The notes under the pieces were generated by a model. The model worked only from the letters and a program-made list of their open reading frames with translations, made no database searches and was not told where the DNA came from. Below are positions 27,851-35,175 of a stretch of DNA of 48,113 bases, piece by piece. Source of the stretch: Candidatus Persebacteraceae bacterium Df01 (GTDB lineage: Bacteria > Pseudomonadota > Gammaproteobacteria > Tethybacterales > Persebacteraceae); the NCBI GenBank assembly GCA_030386295.1, contig JANQAO010000003.1, positions 1-48,113 on the forward strand, written 5' to 3'. Each line of letters starts with the position of its first letter. The first letter of the stretch is position 1. The translations under genes and the position numbers were made by a program.

Positions 27851-28703
27851 AAGTTTGTTCGAGAGCTGTAAAGTCATTAATTTTATATTGAGAATGTGTT
27901 TTTGTGAGCAAGTCTGCGATTTGTTTTAGTTTGTCTTCTGCGGAGCCATTGAACTGTGTTCCAAAGTTTTTATAGGCGCTAGCTATTAGGTTTGCGATTT
28001 CGTCAGGATTACTGTTTGTGTTTTTTGCGACAATAGCCACGGTTTCTGCGCCCTTGAGCGCGAGACTCTGCTCAAGCCCTGCATAGAGCAGAGCATATTG
28101 GTTATCCAATAATTCGTAGATTTTAAAACCCCGAAAATCAGCAACCGCCCGTGCTTTAGCAAGCGACCCCTGCTGGAAAGCTTTACGGTCGTCTGTTCCG
28201 GGGTCGTAGCCACTAACGGTTCCAATCCGAAATAACGCTTGGTCTTCACGCGTCTTGGCGTCTATAACATTCTTAACAACCAAAGCGGCGGACTGAACGA
28301 TGGCGGCTCCGCCGACCAACCTTCCGCCAATGGCTGAACCAAGTGGCCCCCATGCCCCATTATTAATGACAGAGGCCGAAGTTAACTTTTTGGAGTTGCC
28401 GGCGGCAACCGCAAGACTTTTGCCATAAGCGCGGGCACCGCTGCGAGCCTTACGCATTGAGTGAACGGTTTTTTCAAGCTGGGCACGTAGTTTTTTATCG
28501 CTACGCCCAGTGGCGTCATAAGCAGTCTTTAGTTTTTTGATTTGTCCGCGGTGGCCCTGAACTGCAAGCGCCGCTCGTTGCGACAAGCTTGGGTTGGTCA
28601 TCTGCAGAAATGTGGAGCCAACCGACTTGCCCGCTTTATCCATCTTGCGCACAAAATCGCCGACTTGCGTTTTCAGCCGTATCTCAAAATCATGGATGGC
28701 CAT
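27744..28703 (-). pseudogene. Tape measure fragment from the duplication
   Basis: The frame begins identically to the intact tape measure gene for about 280 residues (to INDFTAL). It then crosses the junction at 27850-27860 and reads sheath DNA in the wrong frame for about 38 residues before stopping. It lacks the C-terminal half and would not serve as a tape measure. Confidence 0.82.
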
Positions 28704-29094
28704 CAGCCCTCCAATTCAGTAGTGATAGCATCAACCCACCCAACGAAGTTTTTAATAGTCATATTAAAAAACACATCTATCCCAGAAGTGGTGTATTTTG
28801 ACAAACGCACTATGGTGCGGCGGAGTCGGTTGCCGCTATCTGGAGCGAGGAAAAAAAAACGCTAAACTCATTGATTATTTTTTGGTATTGTTTTATGGGG
28901 AGCTTTCCGATAAAAGCAGCCCCTTGCCCAGACAAAATCCCAATAAGATAAGCCTCTTGGGCGGCTGGTGAATTAGTTGCGTCAGCGGCCTCTATACTAT
29001 CCTTAACCAGCGGTTCGCGAAGTGTGATATTGTTATATTCTTTCCCGTCTATAGTAACGGTAACATCAAATTCAATGGTTACAGAGGCGGGCAT
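28703..29094 (-). CDS. Tail assembly chaperone with -1 frameshift extension, copy B
   Basis: It is identical to the copy at 25507-25898. The zero-frame stop is at 28810 (94 residues), the T9 slip site is on the minus strand at plus 28851-28859, and the -1 extension ends at the ATG of the tape measure fragment. Confidence 0.78.
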
Positions 29095-29606
29095 TACGCC
29101 TGCAGAGCGTTGCGTCGCGCGGCGTTAATATCAACCCCGTTAACCTCATGTATGTCCTGCTCTAGGTCAATTTTTCTGACGACACGACCATCTATAGTGT
29201 GCGCAAGTGTACGGATATTAATCAGGTAAGTCACTTGGATATTAGTGTCGCCAGCTCCGAGTGCTTCCCTGTTTTGTTCTCGCCACAGCCCACGAAAATC
29301 CCACCGCTCACGTCGATCTGCGCTGCCATCTGTATAGGTGGAGACGCAAGACACTTCTGTTCCCATAGAGTGAGGGTTCGCTGCCAGCGCCGCTAAAGCG
29401 GGGTGAGTGTCCATAATGCGCAATTCGGCGTCCATTTTTTCTAGTCGTCCTGTTGGAATGTCGAAGGCGCCACCGTGCCCTGGCATCGCGCTTTCTTCTA
29501 CCGATGCGGCGATATTAGGCGGCGTCCACTCAGCGTTGCCGATGTAAGAAATGCCGCCGACATACACCGCAACACCCGATATTTTTTTTGGTAGCGCTCT
29601 AGGCAT
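29094..29606 (-). CDS. Phage major tail tube protein (FII-like), copy B
   Basis: The 170-residue product is identical to the copy at 25898-26410, with the same TAATG junctions. It lies downstream of the frameshifted sheath copy. Confidence 0.88.
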   Translation of the reverse strand: MPRALPKKISGVAVYVGGISYIGNAEWTPPNIAASVEESAMPGHGGAFDIPTGRLEKMDAELRIMDTHPALAALAANPHSMGTEVSCVSTYTDGSADRRERWDFRGLWREQNREALGAGDTNIQVTYLINIRTLAHTIDGRVVRKIDLEQDIHEVNGVDINAARRNALQA

Positions 29607-31110
29607 TATGCTGCACTCCGGCGTGAGGCTTCGGCGATAATTTGTTCATTGTAGATATCAGTCACTCTTTGTTGAATAATTATATGCTCAGCGACATTAG
29701 CTATGCCTAAGGCAACGCTAAAAGTTACTCTATTCGCCGCGAGCGAGTCGGCGGTGTTTTGAGCCGGGTCAAAGGTAGCTTCCCCCCCCCAGTCAAGTTG
29801 CCGCGCACGGTTTGGTCGCGCAAAAAATTATTAAATCGCGTCAACACAAAATCAATAAATGGAATATCAACATTCCTATCAATCCAGTCGGCGACATATT
29901 CCCCAAGCGCCTTGCCAATTATTCGCTCTACACGGCGGTGCGTGATTAATGTGCCATTAACTAATCTATTCCCCCACAAATACACTCCGCCATCACGCCG
30001 CACTACAGTGGTGATGTATTCTTGGTTGAGGATGTTGGCGGTAGAGTTTGGATTATTGATTTCAAAGTCTACCGGAGTGGTAGCGCTCAGCACATCGCTA
30101 ATTGGTCTATTGCTGGGGCTGTTATGCCAGCCTTCATCCCCGTCAACACGGGCAATATGCCCGGCAACGAGTGCGGACGGGGGGCGAGCGACTACCTCCC
30201 CAGCATTAGCATCGTAAACATTGATACTAGGCCAGACCGCATAACAGGAGCCTAATCTACTACCATAACCAATCGCATCATTAAATGTAGCGCCAGAAAC
30301 ATCCACAATAGCAACCCCGCCCAAATCTTCGGCGGTGCTTTGTAGCGCGAAGGCTGCGGCTAGATTATCGGTGTGCCCGGTTGCGGCAATAATGGCAGGT
30401 GTTTTGCCGGTTTCGCTACTGGCGTCCAGCAGGGAATAAATCCCTGTGCGCGTAACCTTATCGCCGATAACATTGGCGAGCGTTGTCGCATCGTCCTCCC
30501 CGGCGTCAACACGAACGACTATGACGGTAGCGGCATTAAGTCCGCTGGTCCGCCACACATCCCCCACAGCCGCCGGCAAAGTGCCGATGTTACCGAGCGC
30601 GGCGGCAGCCGCAGAAGTGTTGATGATGACTGGTGTATTAATCGGATAAGGCTCGTCTCGCCCTCCCGCTAAACTAAAAACCGCAGTATCTCTAACCGTC
30701 CCAGTGCCATCCGAACCGGATGCTAAAGAAACAGTCAATAAGGCATTGGCCTCGTTATGTGCGGTGATGCCGGTAATGATTTCGGACGCTTTATTAGTTG
30801 GCGCGCCATCATTATCGGTGGAGAGAGTGATTGACACTAATCTGTCAACAACGGTAACGGATAGCGTTGTATTCGGCTTTCCGCCAATTAGGCGGACGCG
30901 GATAGAGTTCCCGGCGGCGCCACTGGTTGTGGCGGTATAAGTTAGTGCCGAGTTACCGCTGCCAGCGGTAGCGGCGGCAGGTAGAGCGCCGCCAACATTA
31001 TTGGCGGTGCCGACCAATCCGATGACGGATGTGTCGGATACGGTGACAGGAGTAGTTTGATTGGCGAGGTATTTAACTTCAACCCCATGTAGAGTGATTG
31101 ACATGCACAT
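29606..31110 (-). pseudogene. Tail sheath gene copy B, frameshifted in a C tract
   Basis: This copy has the genuine start: ATG 31110 (or 31104) with AGGA upstream, beginning MCMSITLHGVEVKYLANQ. The tract at 29782-29790 has nine C against seven in copy A, which shifts the frame and stops translation at 29725, so about 40 C-terminal residues are replaced. The body of the protein is a normal sheath with a Gly/Ala-rich N-terminal insertion domain and a C-terminal YVADWIDRNVDIPFIDFVLTRFNNFLRDQ segment. Correcting the tract would give about 500 residues. Confidence 0.82.
29782..29790. other. C9 homopolymer that breaks the sheath frame
   Basis: The tract is C9 here and C7 at 26586-26592 in the otherwise identical copy A. 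Slippage in such a tract, or a sequencing error, would switch the sheath gene off. Confidence 0.75.
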
Positions 31111-31135
31111 ATATTATTCCTACTCGCCAAAAAAA

Positions 31136-31211
31136 CTTGCGGTAATTTTTGGTCGGTTTAAAACCGCACCTTGCTTTGCCCCCTCATCCTAACCTTCTCC
31201 CCAATGGGGAG
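31136..31211 (-). repeat. 76-bp module-leading repeat, inverted partner of 43295-43370
   Basis: Read on the minus strand it matches 43295-43370 at 70 of 76 positions. It contains a CTCCCCATTGGGGAG palindrome, GGATGAG, GCAAAGCAAGGTGCGG, TTTAAACC and ATTACCGCAAG. It lies about 25 bp before the sheath start, with the ACCGCAAG end nearest the gene, the same relation the other copy has to the gene at 43402. Candidate late promoter and/or terminator of the preceding unit. Confidence 0.75.
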
Positions 31212-31299
31212 AGGCGATTAAAAAAACATCCCCACAAAAGCGGAGTTGGACGGATATTTGCAACAGTAGAAATTAGATGTGTCTATTGCATTTTAGAAT

Positions 31300-31690
31300 A
31301 AATTAATCGGTTGGCTCTTTTCCCGCTGCCAAAAATACGGCAGATGCGCTTGGTCGGGGGTTATTTCGAGGCGGGCGGCAATATCCGCACGTAAACTATC
31401 CTCATCAAGATACTCCTACCTCATCATAAAGCAGATATTGAGCGCGTAGCTCCCCACAAAATAACAACGGCAATATCTCTGTCAGTAATTTCTCCTCTAT
31501 ACGCATCAGCTTTTATCTTACCGTCTAGGTCATTTCGCCAAAAGGCGATATGGTCGCCATCGGTTTCTTGAGCGCTAGCTTCAAGTTTTGGGTTAACGCT
31601 AAGCGCTAACCACAAGATGGAGAGTAACCAATAATTTTTTAGGCAATTGCATCACTGGACATTACAACAAACAAGGTTATGAGGCTGGCC
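31300..31690 (-). pseudogene. Decayed short gene of unknown function
   Basis: On the minus strand a TTG-started frame (31615-31424) encodes a hydrophobic stretch then DGDHIAFWRNDLDGKIKADA, ending in SISAL. Continuations that look like protein occur in other frames just beyond (AQYLLYDE, then DEDSLRADIAARLEITPDQA to a stop near 31295). A one-base shift near the A6 run at about 31636 would also supply an ATG and a signal-like N-terminus. I read this as a frameshifted gene; no family is recognised. Confidence 0.35.
31591..31611. promoter_or_regulatory. 21-bp imperfect palindrome
   Basis: GGTTAACGCT-A-AGCGCTAACC pairs at nine of ten arm positions. It lies about 65 bp beyond the repressor stop within a decayed reading frame. 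A regulator operator is possible; nothing else supports it. Confidence 0.3.
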
Positions 31691-32321
31691 AAATCCTACA
31701 TGACCAGACGACGCGCCCAATAATCTCCATTGACTTAATATCTAACCCCTTTATTTTTATCGGTGGATATCCTTTTTTTGAGCTGATAAGGTCTATACTG
31801 TGGTGGTGTAGATGGACATACTTGATATACATTGTCCCTCGATAAACGAGTGCGCACGGCACATCTGCGGATGGTTCAGTTTGTGAGGTGGTGTCCACCA
31901 TTATGGCAGCGCCATCTTGTATATATGGCTCCATCGCGTCGCCTTGATTTTTTAACATCACCATATCATCAGGATTTAGGTGGTGTATATCCATAAAACT
32001 GCGAGGAAACACCCAAAAGCCATTTTCTTGTGGGTGATATTCTTTAATGTGACACCAGTGTTGGCTGCTTGTCTCTATACTAGGATGTTCTCCCCCCACT
32101 AACCAATCTAACGAAACCCCTGCGCCCTGAGCCAACTGGGCTGCACGGTCAACGCCCGGCATACCCCCGCTGATCCACTTCCGAAGTGATTCAGGCGGAA
32201 CGTCCCATAATTTCGCCGCGCGATGAATACTCATTTCCCCCAATATGAATTTCAGTCGGTCTGTAAAATTTTCCTTATAATGTGTAAAATTATTGTTTTT
32301 ATCATGTAAAATTGTTTTCAT
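31677..32321 (-). CDS. Phage repressor, HTH plus S24-like domain with Ala at the nucleophile
   Basis: This 214-residue protein has an N-terminal helix-turn-helix (about 20-60, AAKLWDVPPESLRKWISGGMPG) and a C-terminal LexA/CI-type S24 domain (about 105-205). In the normal GDSMEP motif the Ser is replaced: it reads QGDAMEP with Ala129, codon GCG; the partner Lys is probably K167. Such a protein should bind and dimerise but not cleave itself during SOS. It is transcribed leftward, divergent from the Ner-like gene, as the Mu c gene is. ATG 32321 overlaps the divergent ATG; a later start cannot be excluded because candidate operators lie within the first codons. Confidence 0.85.
   Translation of the reverse strand: MKTILHDKNNNFTHYKENFTDRLKFILGEMSIHRAAKLWDVPPESLRKWISGGMPGVDRAAQLAQGAGVSLDWLVGGEHPSIETSSQHWCHIKEYHPQENGFWVFPRSFMDIHHLNPDDMVMLKNQGDAMEPYIQDGAAIMVDTTSQTEPSADVPCALVYRGTMYIKYVHLHHHSIDLISSKKGYPPIKIKGLDIKSMEIIGRVVWSCRIWPAS
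32262..32313. promoter_or_regulatory. Three phased TGTAAAATT operator repeats with a TATAAT box
   Basis: TGTAAAATT occurs at 32262-32270, 32283-32291 and 32305-32313, spaced 21 and 22 bp, about two helical turns. A perfect -10 hexamer TATAAT (32276-32281) lies between the first two and would drive the rightward early genes; the -35 is poor. The arrangement fits repressor or Ner binding at the divergent control region. Confidence 0.6.
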
Positions 32322-32577
32322 GGTTATTTCCTGTGAAAAAACAGCAAAAAATGGGAAGGCAGAAAAACCGTATTATAGCTATGAAGCGGCTAAAGAACGG
32401 TTGAAGAGCGCCGGCGTGACTTACGCTGCTGCAGCCAAAAAAATAGGTGTAGCTGAGCACATAATAAACGACCTGCTCAATGGACGGCTCGCAGGGAACC
32501 GTGGAAAATGCCACAAGGCTGCAGTAGCACTCGGCATTAAACGCCACATAAAAATAAATATCAGGAGCGTAGTGTGA
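32320..32577 (+). CDS. Ner/Cro-like small DNA-binding protein
   Basis: This protein of about 85 residues has a single helix-turn-helix: YEAAKERLKSAGVTYAAAAKKIGVAEHIINDLLNGR. It lies divergent from the repressor and first in the rightward early region, the place of ner in Mu. The start is uncertain: ATG 32320 overlaps the repressor ATG and has no good ribosome site. Function as an early negative regulator is inferred from fold and position. Confidence 0.72.
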   Translation: MVISCEKTAKNGKAEKPYYSYEAAKERLKSAGVTYAAAAKKIGVAEHIINDLLNGRLAGNRGKCHKAAVALGIKRHIKINIRSVV

Positions 32578-32643
32578 GCTCTGACCTACCCATCCTACCC
32601 ATCCACACGCTAAACCCCACTATAAACGGGCCAGAAAGCGCTA

Positions 32644-32665
32644 GCGCGGGCAAAACTACCCGCGC
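32644..32665. other. Strong hairpin in the early leader
   Basis: GCGCGGG and CCCGCGC form a perfect 7-bp stem with an 8-base loop, 18 bases before a terminator hairpin. It has no T run of its own. It might act with the terminator as an attenuator. Confidence 0.4.
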
Positions 32666-32682
32666 ACCGACTCTCTCTAACC

Positions 32683-32711
32683 GGAGTCCGTTTTACGGGC
32701 TCCACTTTTTT
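32683..32711 (+). terminator. Rho-independent terminator or attenuator after the Ner-like gene
   Basis: GGAGTCCG / CGGGCTCC form an 8-bp stem with one G-U pair and a 5-base loop, followed two bases later by six T. It lies between the Ner-like gene and the rest of the early genes, so early transcription would have to read through it or restart. Confidence 0.7.
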
Positions 32712-32734
32712 GATTAACAAAAAAAGGATTGAAA

Positions 32735-33274
32735 ATGACGCCTGACATAAATATAGAGCAACAATTAGACAATTTGGCTGACGTACATAACCTACGAGTT
32801 AACGAGCTGTGCGGAGCGTGGAACTCATACATCAACGAGAAAATCCAAGTCAGAGACCGACACGAAAAAAACATTAGAACAGCGCTTCACGCGGAAGCAA
32901 AGAGTAGAACTAATCTGTATAACGCGGTTTTGAAAAGTCCCCAACCTCCCCAAGCTTTGTGGGGAAAAGTGAAATCGCGAGTCAAAGACCTCATAAAATA
33001 CGGGTGGCGCAAAAATCCTGGGCGAATTGTCTGTAAAGACCAAATCAAGGCTTGCGCAGTGCTATGGGAGGAATTGAGTGATGATGAGTACGAGCAAGCC
33101 GTACGCACCAAAACAACCCTGAATAAACAAGGGATTAAAGACCTACCCGCCAGGATTTTAGCCAAAGCTGGAATTGAACTCGAAGCCGATACGGACGAAC
33201 CATTTGTTTCGGATGCAGGCGATGCACATAAGCTCCTCGCCGCGCTCCGCAAAGACGGATGGAAAGACGAATGA
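32735..33274 (+). CDS. Unknown early phage protein
   Basis: This 179-residue, highly charged, largely helical protein is not recognised. ATG 32735 has AGGA six bases upstream; the TTG at 32729 is less likely. The C-terminal part is acidic. It starts a chain of early genes linked by ATGA overlaps leading to the transposase. Confidence 0.7.
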   Translation: MTPDINIEQQLDNLADVHNLRVNELCGAWNSYINEKIQVRDRHEKNIRTALHAEAKSRTNLYNAVLKSPQPPQALWGKVKSRVKDLIKYGWRKNPGRIVCKDQIKACAVLWEELSDDEYEQAVRTKTTLNKQGIKDLPARILAKAGIELEADTDEPFVSDAGDAHKLLAALRKDGWKDE

Positions 33275-33456
33275 CCCCCCGCGGCTATTACCTCCGAGAG
33301 GCCTTAAAAGAGACGCTTTGCGTTCTGTTTTTTTGTTTTTGGGTGATATCTATTTTTGTTGGTGTATTCTACGTTGGATTAGAAGGCACCGCACAGATGC
33401 GCTGCCAAAACGGCGCCACCGAATACTGTGCCCCTCCCCCAAACCCAAAAGGATGA
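33271..33456 (+). CDS. Small single-TM membrane protein
   Basis: This 61-residue protein has one membrane helix (about residues 14-37, CVLFFCFWVISIFVGVFYVG) and a Pro-rich C-terminus. ATG 33271 overlaps the previous stop (ATGA), and its own stop overlaps the next start the same way. Its role is unknown; small membrane proteins in early phage operons sometimes act in exclusion or host takeover. Confidence 0.6.
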   Translation: MTPRGYYLREALKETLCVLFFCFWVISIFVGVFYVGLEGTAQMRCQNGATEYCAPPPNPKG

Positions 33457-33983
33457 ACCAGCAATTCATCAGCAAGAGCGGACAAACGCTTGGCGGCTTA
33501 TCCGAATTTGCAGCCAAACATAATTCGGTTTTTGTTGTGACAGTGTGCAACGGATTAGGGTTTTTATTATCATTAGGCGGCCTAACAGGCCGCCCTGCAG
33601 CCGAAACCATCAAGCTGTCAGCGGCAGCTTGGGTAAGGGCGATTAAAAAACACGGAGTGCCACAATATCCCAGTGGCGCAACACGCGCGTGGCATCCAAC
33701 AGACGCGGCGAGGCTGCAAGAGGCCTTTGAGGCGGCTGGTGCGGACGCCGAAGGCCAATGGCCTTCACCCAAAAAAGTAATGAGCTACTGCAGTCCTTGC
33801 GCGGACTGGGACAACCCATTTATTAAAAAAGATGCGCCCCGCCTAGAGCAGAAAAAAGGCGAACCAGTCACATCAGAATTATGCGCGAAAATTTTGTTGA
33901 CAGTTGTCCACAAAATTAAGGAACCAACACCGGAAGAAATTGCGGCCTTTATTCTAAAACAAAGATGGAAGCCAACACAATGA
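33453..33983 (+). CDS. Unknown early phage protein
   Basis: This 176-residue protein of unknown family has a Gly-rich segment (about 35-50), then SAAAWVRAIKKHGVPQYPSG, and a charged C-terminal helical part. The start is taken from the ATGA overlap with the small membrane protein gene. No function can be assigned. Confidence 0.65.
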   Translation: MNQQFISKSGQTLGGLSEFAAKHNSVFVVTVCNGLGFLLSLGGLTGRPAAETIKLSAAAWVRAIKKHGVPQYPSGATRAWHPTDAARLQEAFEAAGADAEGQWPSPKKVMSYCSPCADWDNPFIKKDAPRLEQKKGEPVTSELCAKILLTVVHKIKEPTPEEIAAFILKQRWKPTQ

Positions 33984-34264
33984 TTAGCGAAGCAACGCAA
34001 AAAGCAATAATCGCCGACGCCTTAATTAAAGGTGAAAGGGTCACCCAAATTAGAGCTCTAAATATGTGCGGAAGCATAAGATTGGCTGCCCACATATTCA
34101 CTCTAAAAAAAATAGTAGGGGCAAAAATAATTAGCCAAAGAAAAATGATACGACCGGGCTGTTACGTTGCTGAGTACTGGATAACCCAACCAAACAGACA
34201 ACGAGCAAAAAGAGAATTCCAAGCCAGCGGAATTTTCGAACCCAAAAAGAGGACAACCCAATGA
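33980..34264 (+). CDS. Helix-turn-helix (HTH_39-like) phage protein
   Basis: This 94-residue protein's pattern, ALIKGERVTQIRALNMCGSI followed by a short wing with GCYVAEYWI, matches the small winged-helix HTH_39 group found in early phage regions. It is linked to both neighbours by ATGA overlaps. Probably DNA-binding; target unknown. Confidence 0.68.
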   Translation: MISEATQKAIIADALIKGERVTQIRALNMCGSIRLAAHIFTLKKIVGAKIISQRKMIRPGCYVAEYWITQPNRQRAKREFQASGIFEPKKRTTQ

Positions 34265-35175
34265 CCAACAAACAAACATCTCTCCCTGCTGGGGAGAGTG
34301 AGAAGGGAAAAAACCTCCCCGCAACAGCGGCAATAACGCCGGACGCAATAATAAGGGCAATAAAGGCGGCAGTCACCGCCACCAAAAAAATGACGCCTGC
34401 CGCCGCTATCGGTGAATTACACAAAATAATACAGCTCAGCAACAGCGCCAACCAAATTTGTGTAGAGGCGAGATTACTTGTAGGGCAAAGGTTAGCGCAA
34501 CTCAAAGAGGAATGTGAGCACGGCGAACTAATAGAGGCATACAAAAACAATGGATTTACACGACAAAGAGCGGCAGAACTAATTGGAATATACGAGACTT
34601 TTTCGCAAATGTCCGCTGCGCGGACATTTGCCACCGAAAACTCATGGCGAACATTATTAGAGTGCCAGAAACTCACCGAAAGCGAGATTAACAGCTTAGT
34701 TTCAGGCGGAAAGGTGAGAGGAATAACTAGAGATACGATAGGCGATTATTCATATAGACAGCTCCGCCTCACGTTTGCCGAGGGCGCTAGCCCAGAAGTT
34801 ATAAAGCTCCAAAGCGAAAATCAAAAGCACAAGGAGGACAAGGGTGTTCTCCGCACTCAGCTCGATTTTGCGCGTCAACAAAACAAAGAGCTAGCCGCCA
34901 GCACCGCGGGCGAAAAGCACGCAGTTATAACGTGTGCGCAAGTGAGTAGCGCTATATCGCATTTAGAAACCACGCTATCACTGCTTCGCGACATGGCTTG
35001 GTCTATTGAGGAATACGGCACCGGCAACAGCCGACACAGTGGCGCCACCACCGAAGATTGTCATTATGCCCGCGCCAAGGCAAAAGAAAAATACACATTC
35101 TGGTGGCGTAAAAATAAAAACAGAATACTCGAAGAACTGAGGCATATCAGTAAGATGGCGGGTGATGAGACGTGA
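34261..35175 (+). CDS. DUF3102-like coiled-coil protein
   Basis: This 304-residue protein is mostly helical. Residues about 45-125 (EARLLVGQRLAQLKEECEHGELIEAYKNNGFTRQRAAELIGIYE) resemble the DUF3102 group seen on plasmids and phages; a coiled coil follows at about 185-220. Its first codons are encoded by one of the prophage hairpin repeats (SLPAGESEKG), so the N-terminus may have been captured from the repeat. The stop overlaps the transposase GTG start. Confidence 0.68.
   Translation: MTNKQTSLPAGESEKGKNLPATAAITPDAIIRAIKAAVTATKKMTPAAAIGELHKIIQLSNSANQICVEARLLVGQRLAQLKEECEHGELIEAYKNNGFTRQRAAELIGIYETFSQMSAARTFATENSWRTLLECQKLTESEINSLVSGGKVRGITRDTIGDYSYRQLRLTFAEGASPEVIKLQSENQKHKEDKGVLRTQLDFARQQNKELAASTAGEKHAVITCAQVSSAISHLETTLSLLRDMAWSIEEYGTGNSRHSGATTEDCHYARAKAKEKYTFWWRKNKNRILEELRHISKMAGDET
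34280..34307. repeat. Hairpin repeat inside a reading frame
   Basis: CTCTCCCTGCTGGGGAGAG followed by TGAGAAGGG is a member of the prophage hairpin family. It lies within codons 7-16 of the DUF3102-like gene. Confidence 0.65.

Larger units (their letters stand above)
27860..31048. repeat. 3.2-kb direct tandem duplication, copy B
   Basis: This is the second copy of the unit at 24664-27850. Only this copy retains the true 5' end of the sheath gene and the upstream module element. Near identity means the duplication is either very recent or an assembly artefact. Confidence 0.85.

Noticed and set aside
28542-28865. 107-residue plus-strand frame over the tape measure fragment (also at 25346-25669)
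   Set aside because: Identical in both duplication copies because the DNA is duplicated; antisense to well-supported tape measure and chaperone genes.
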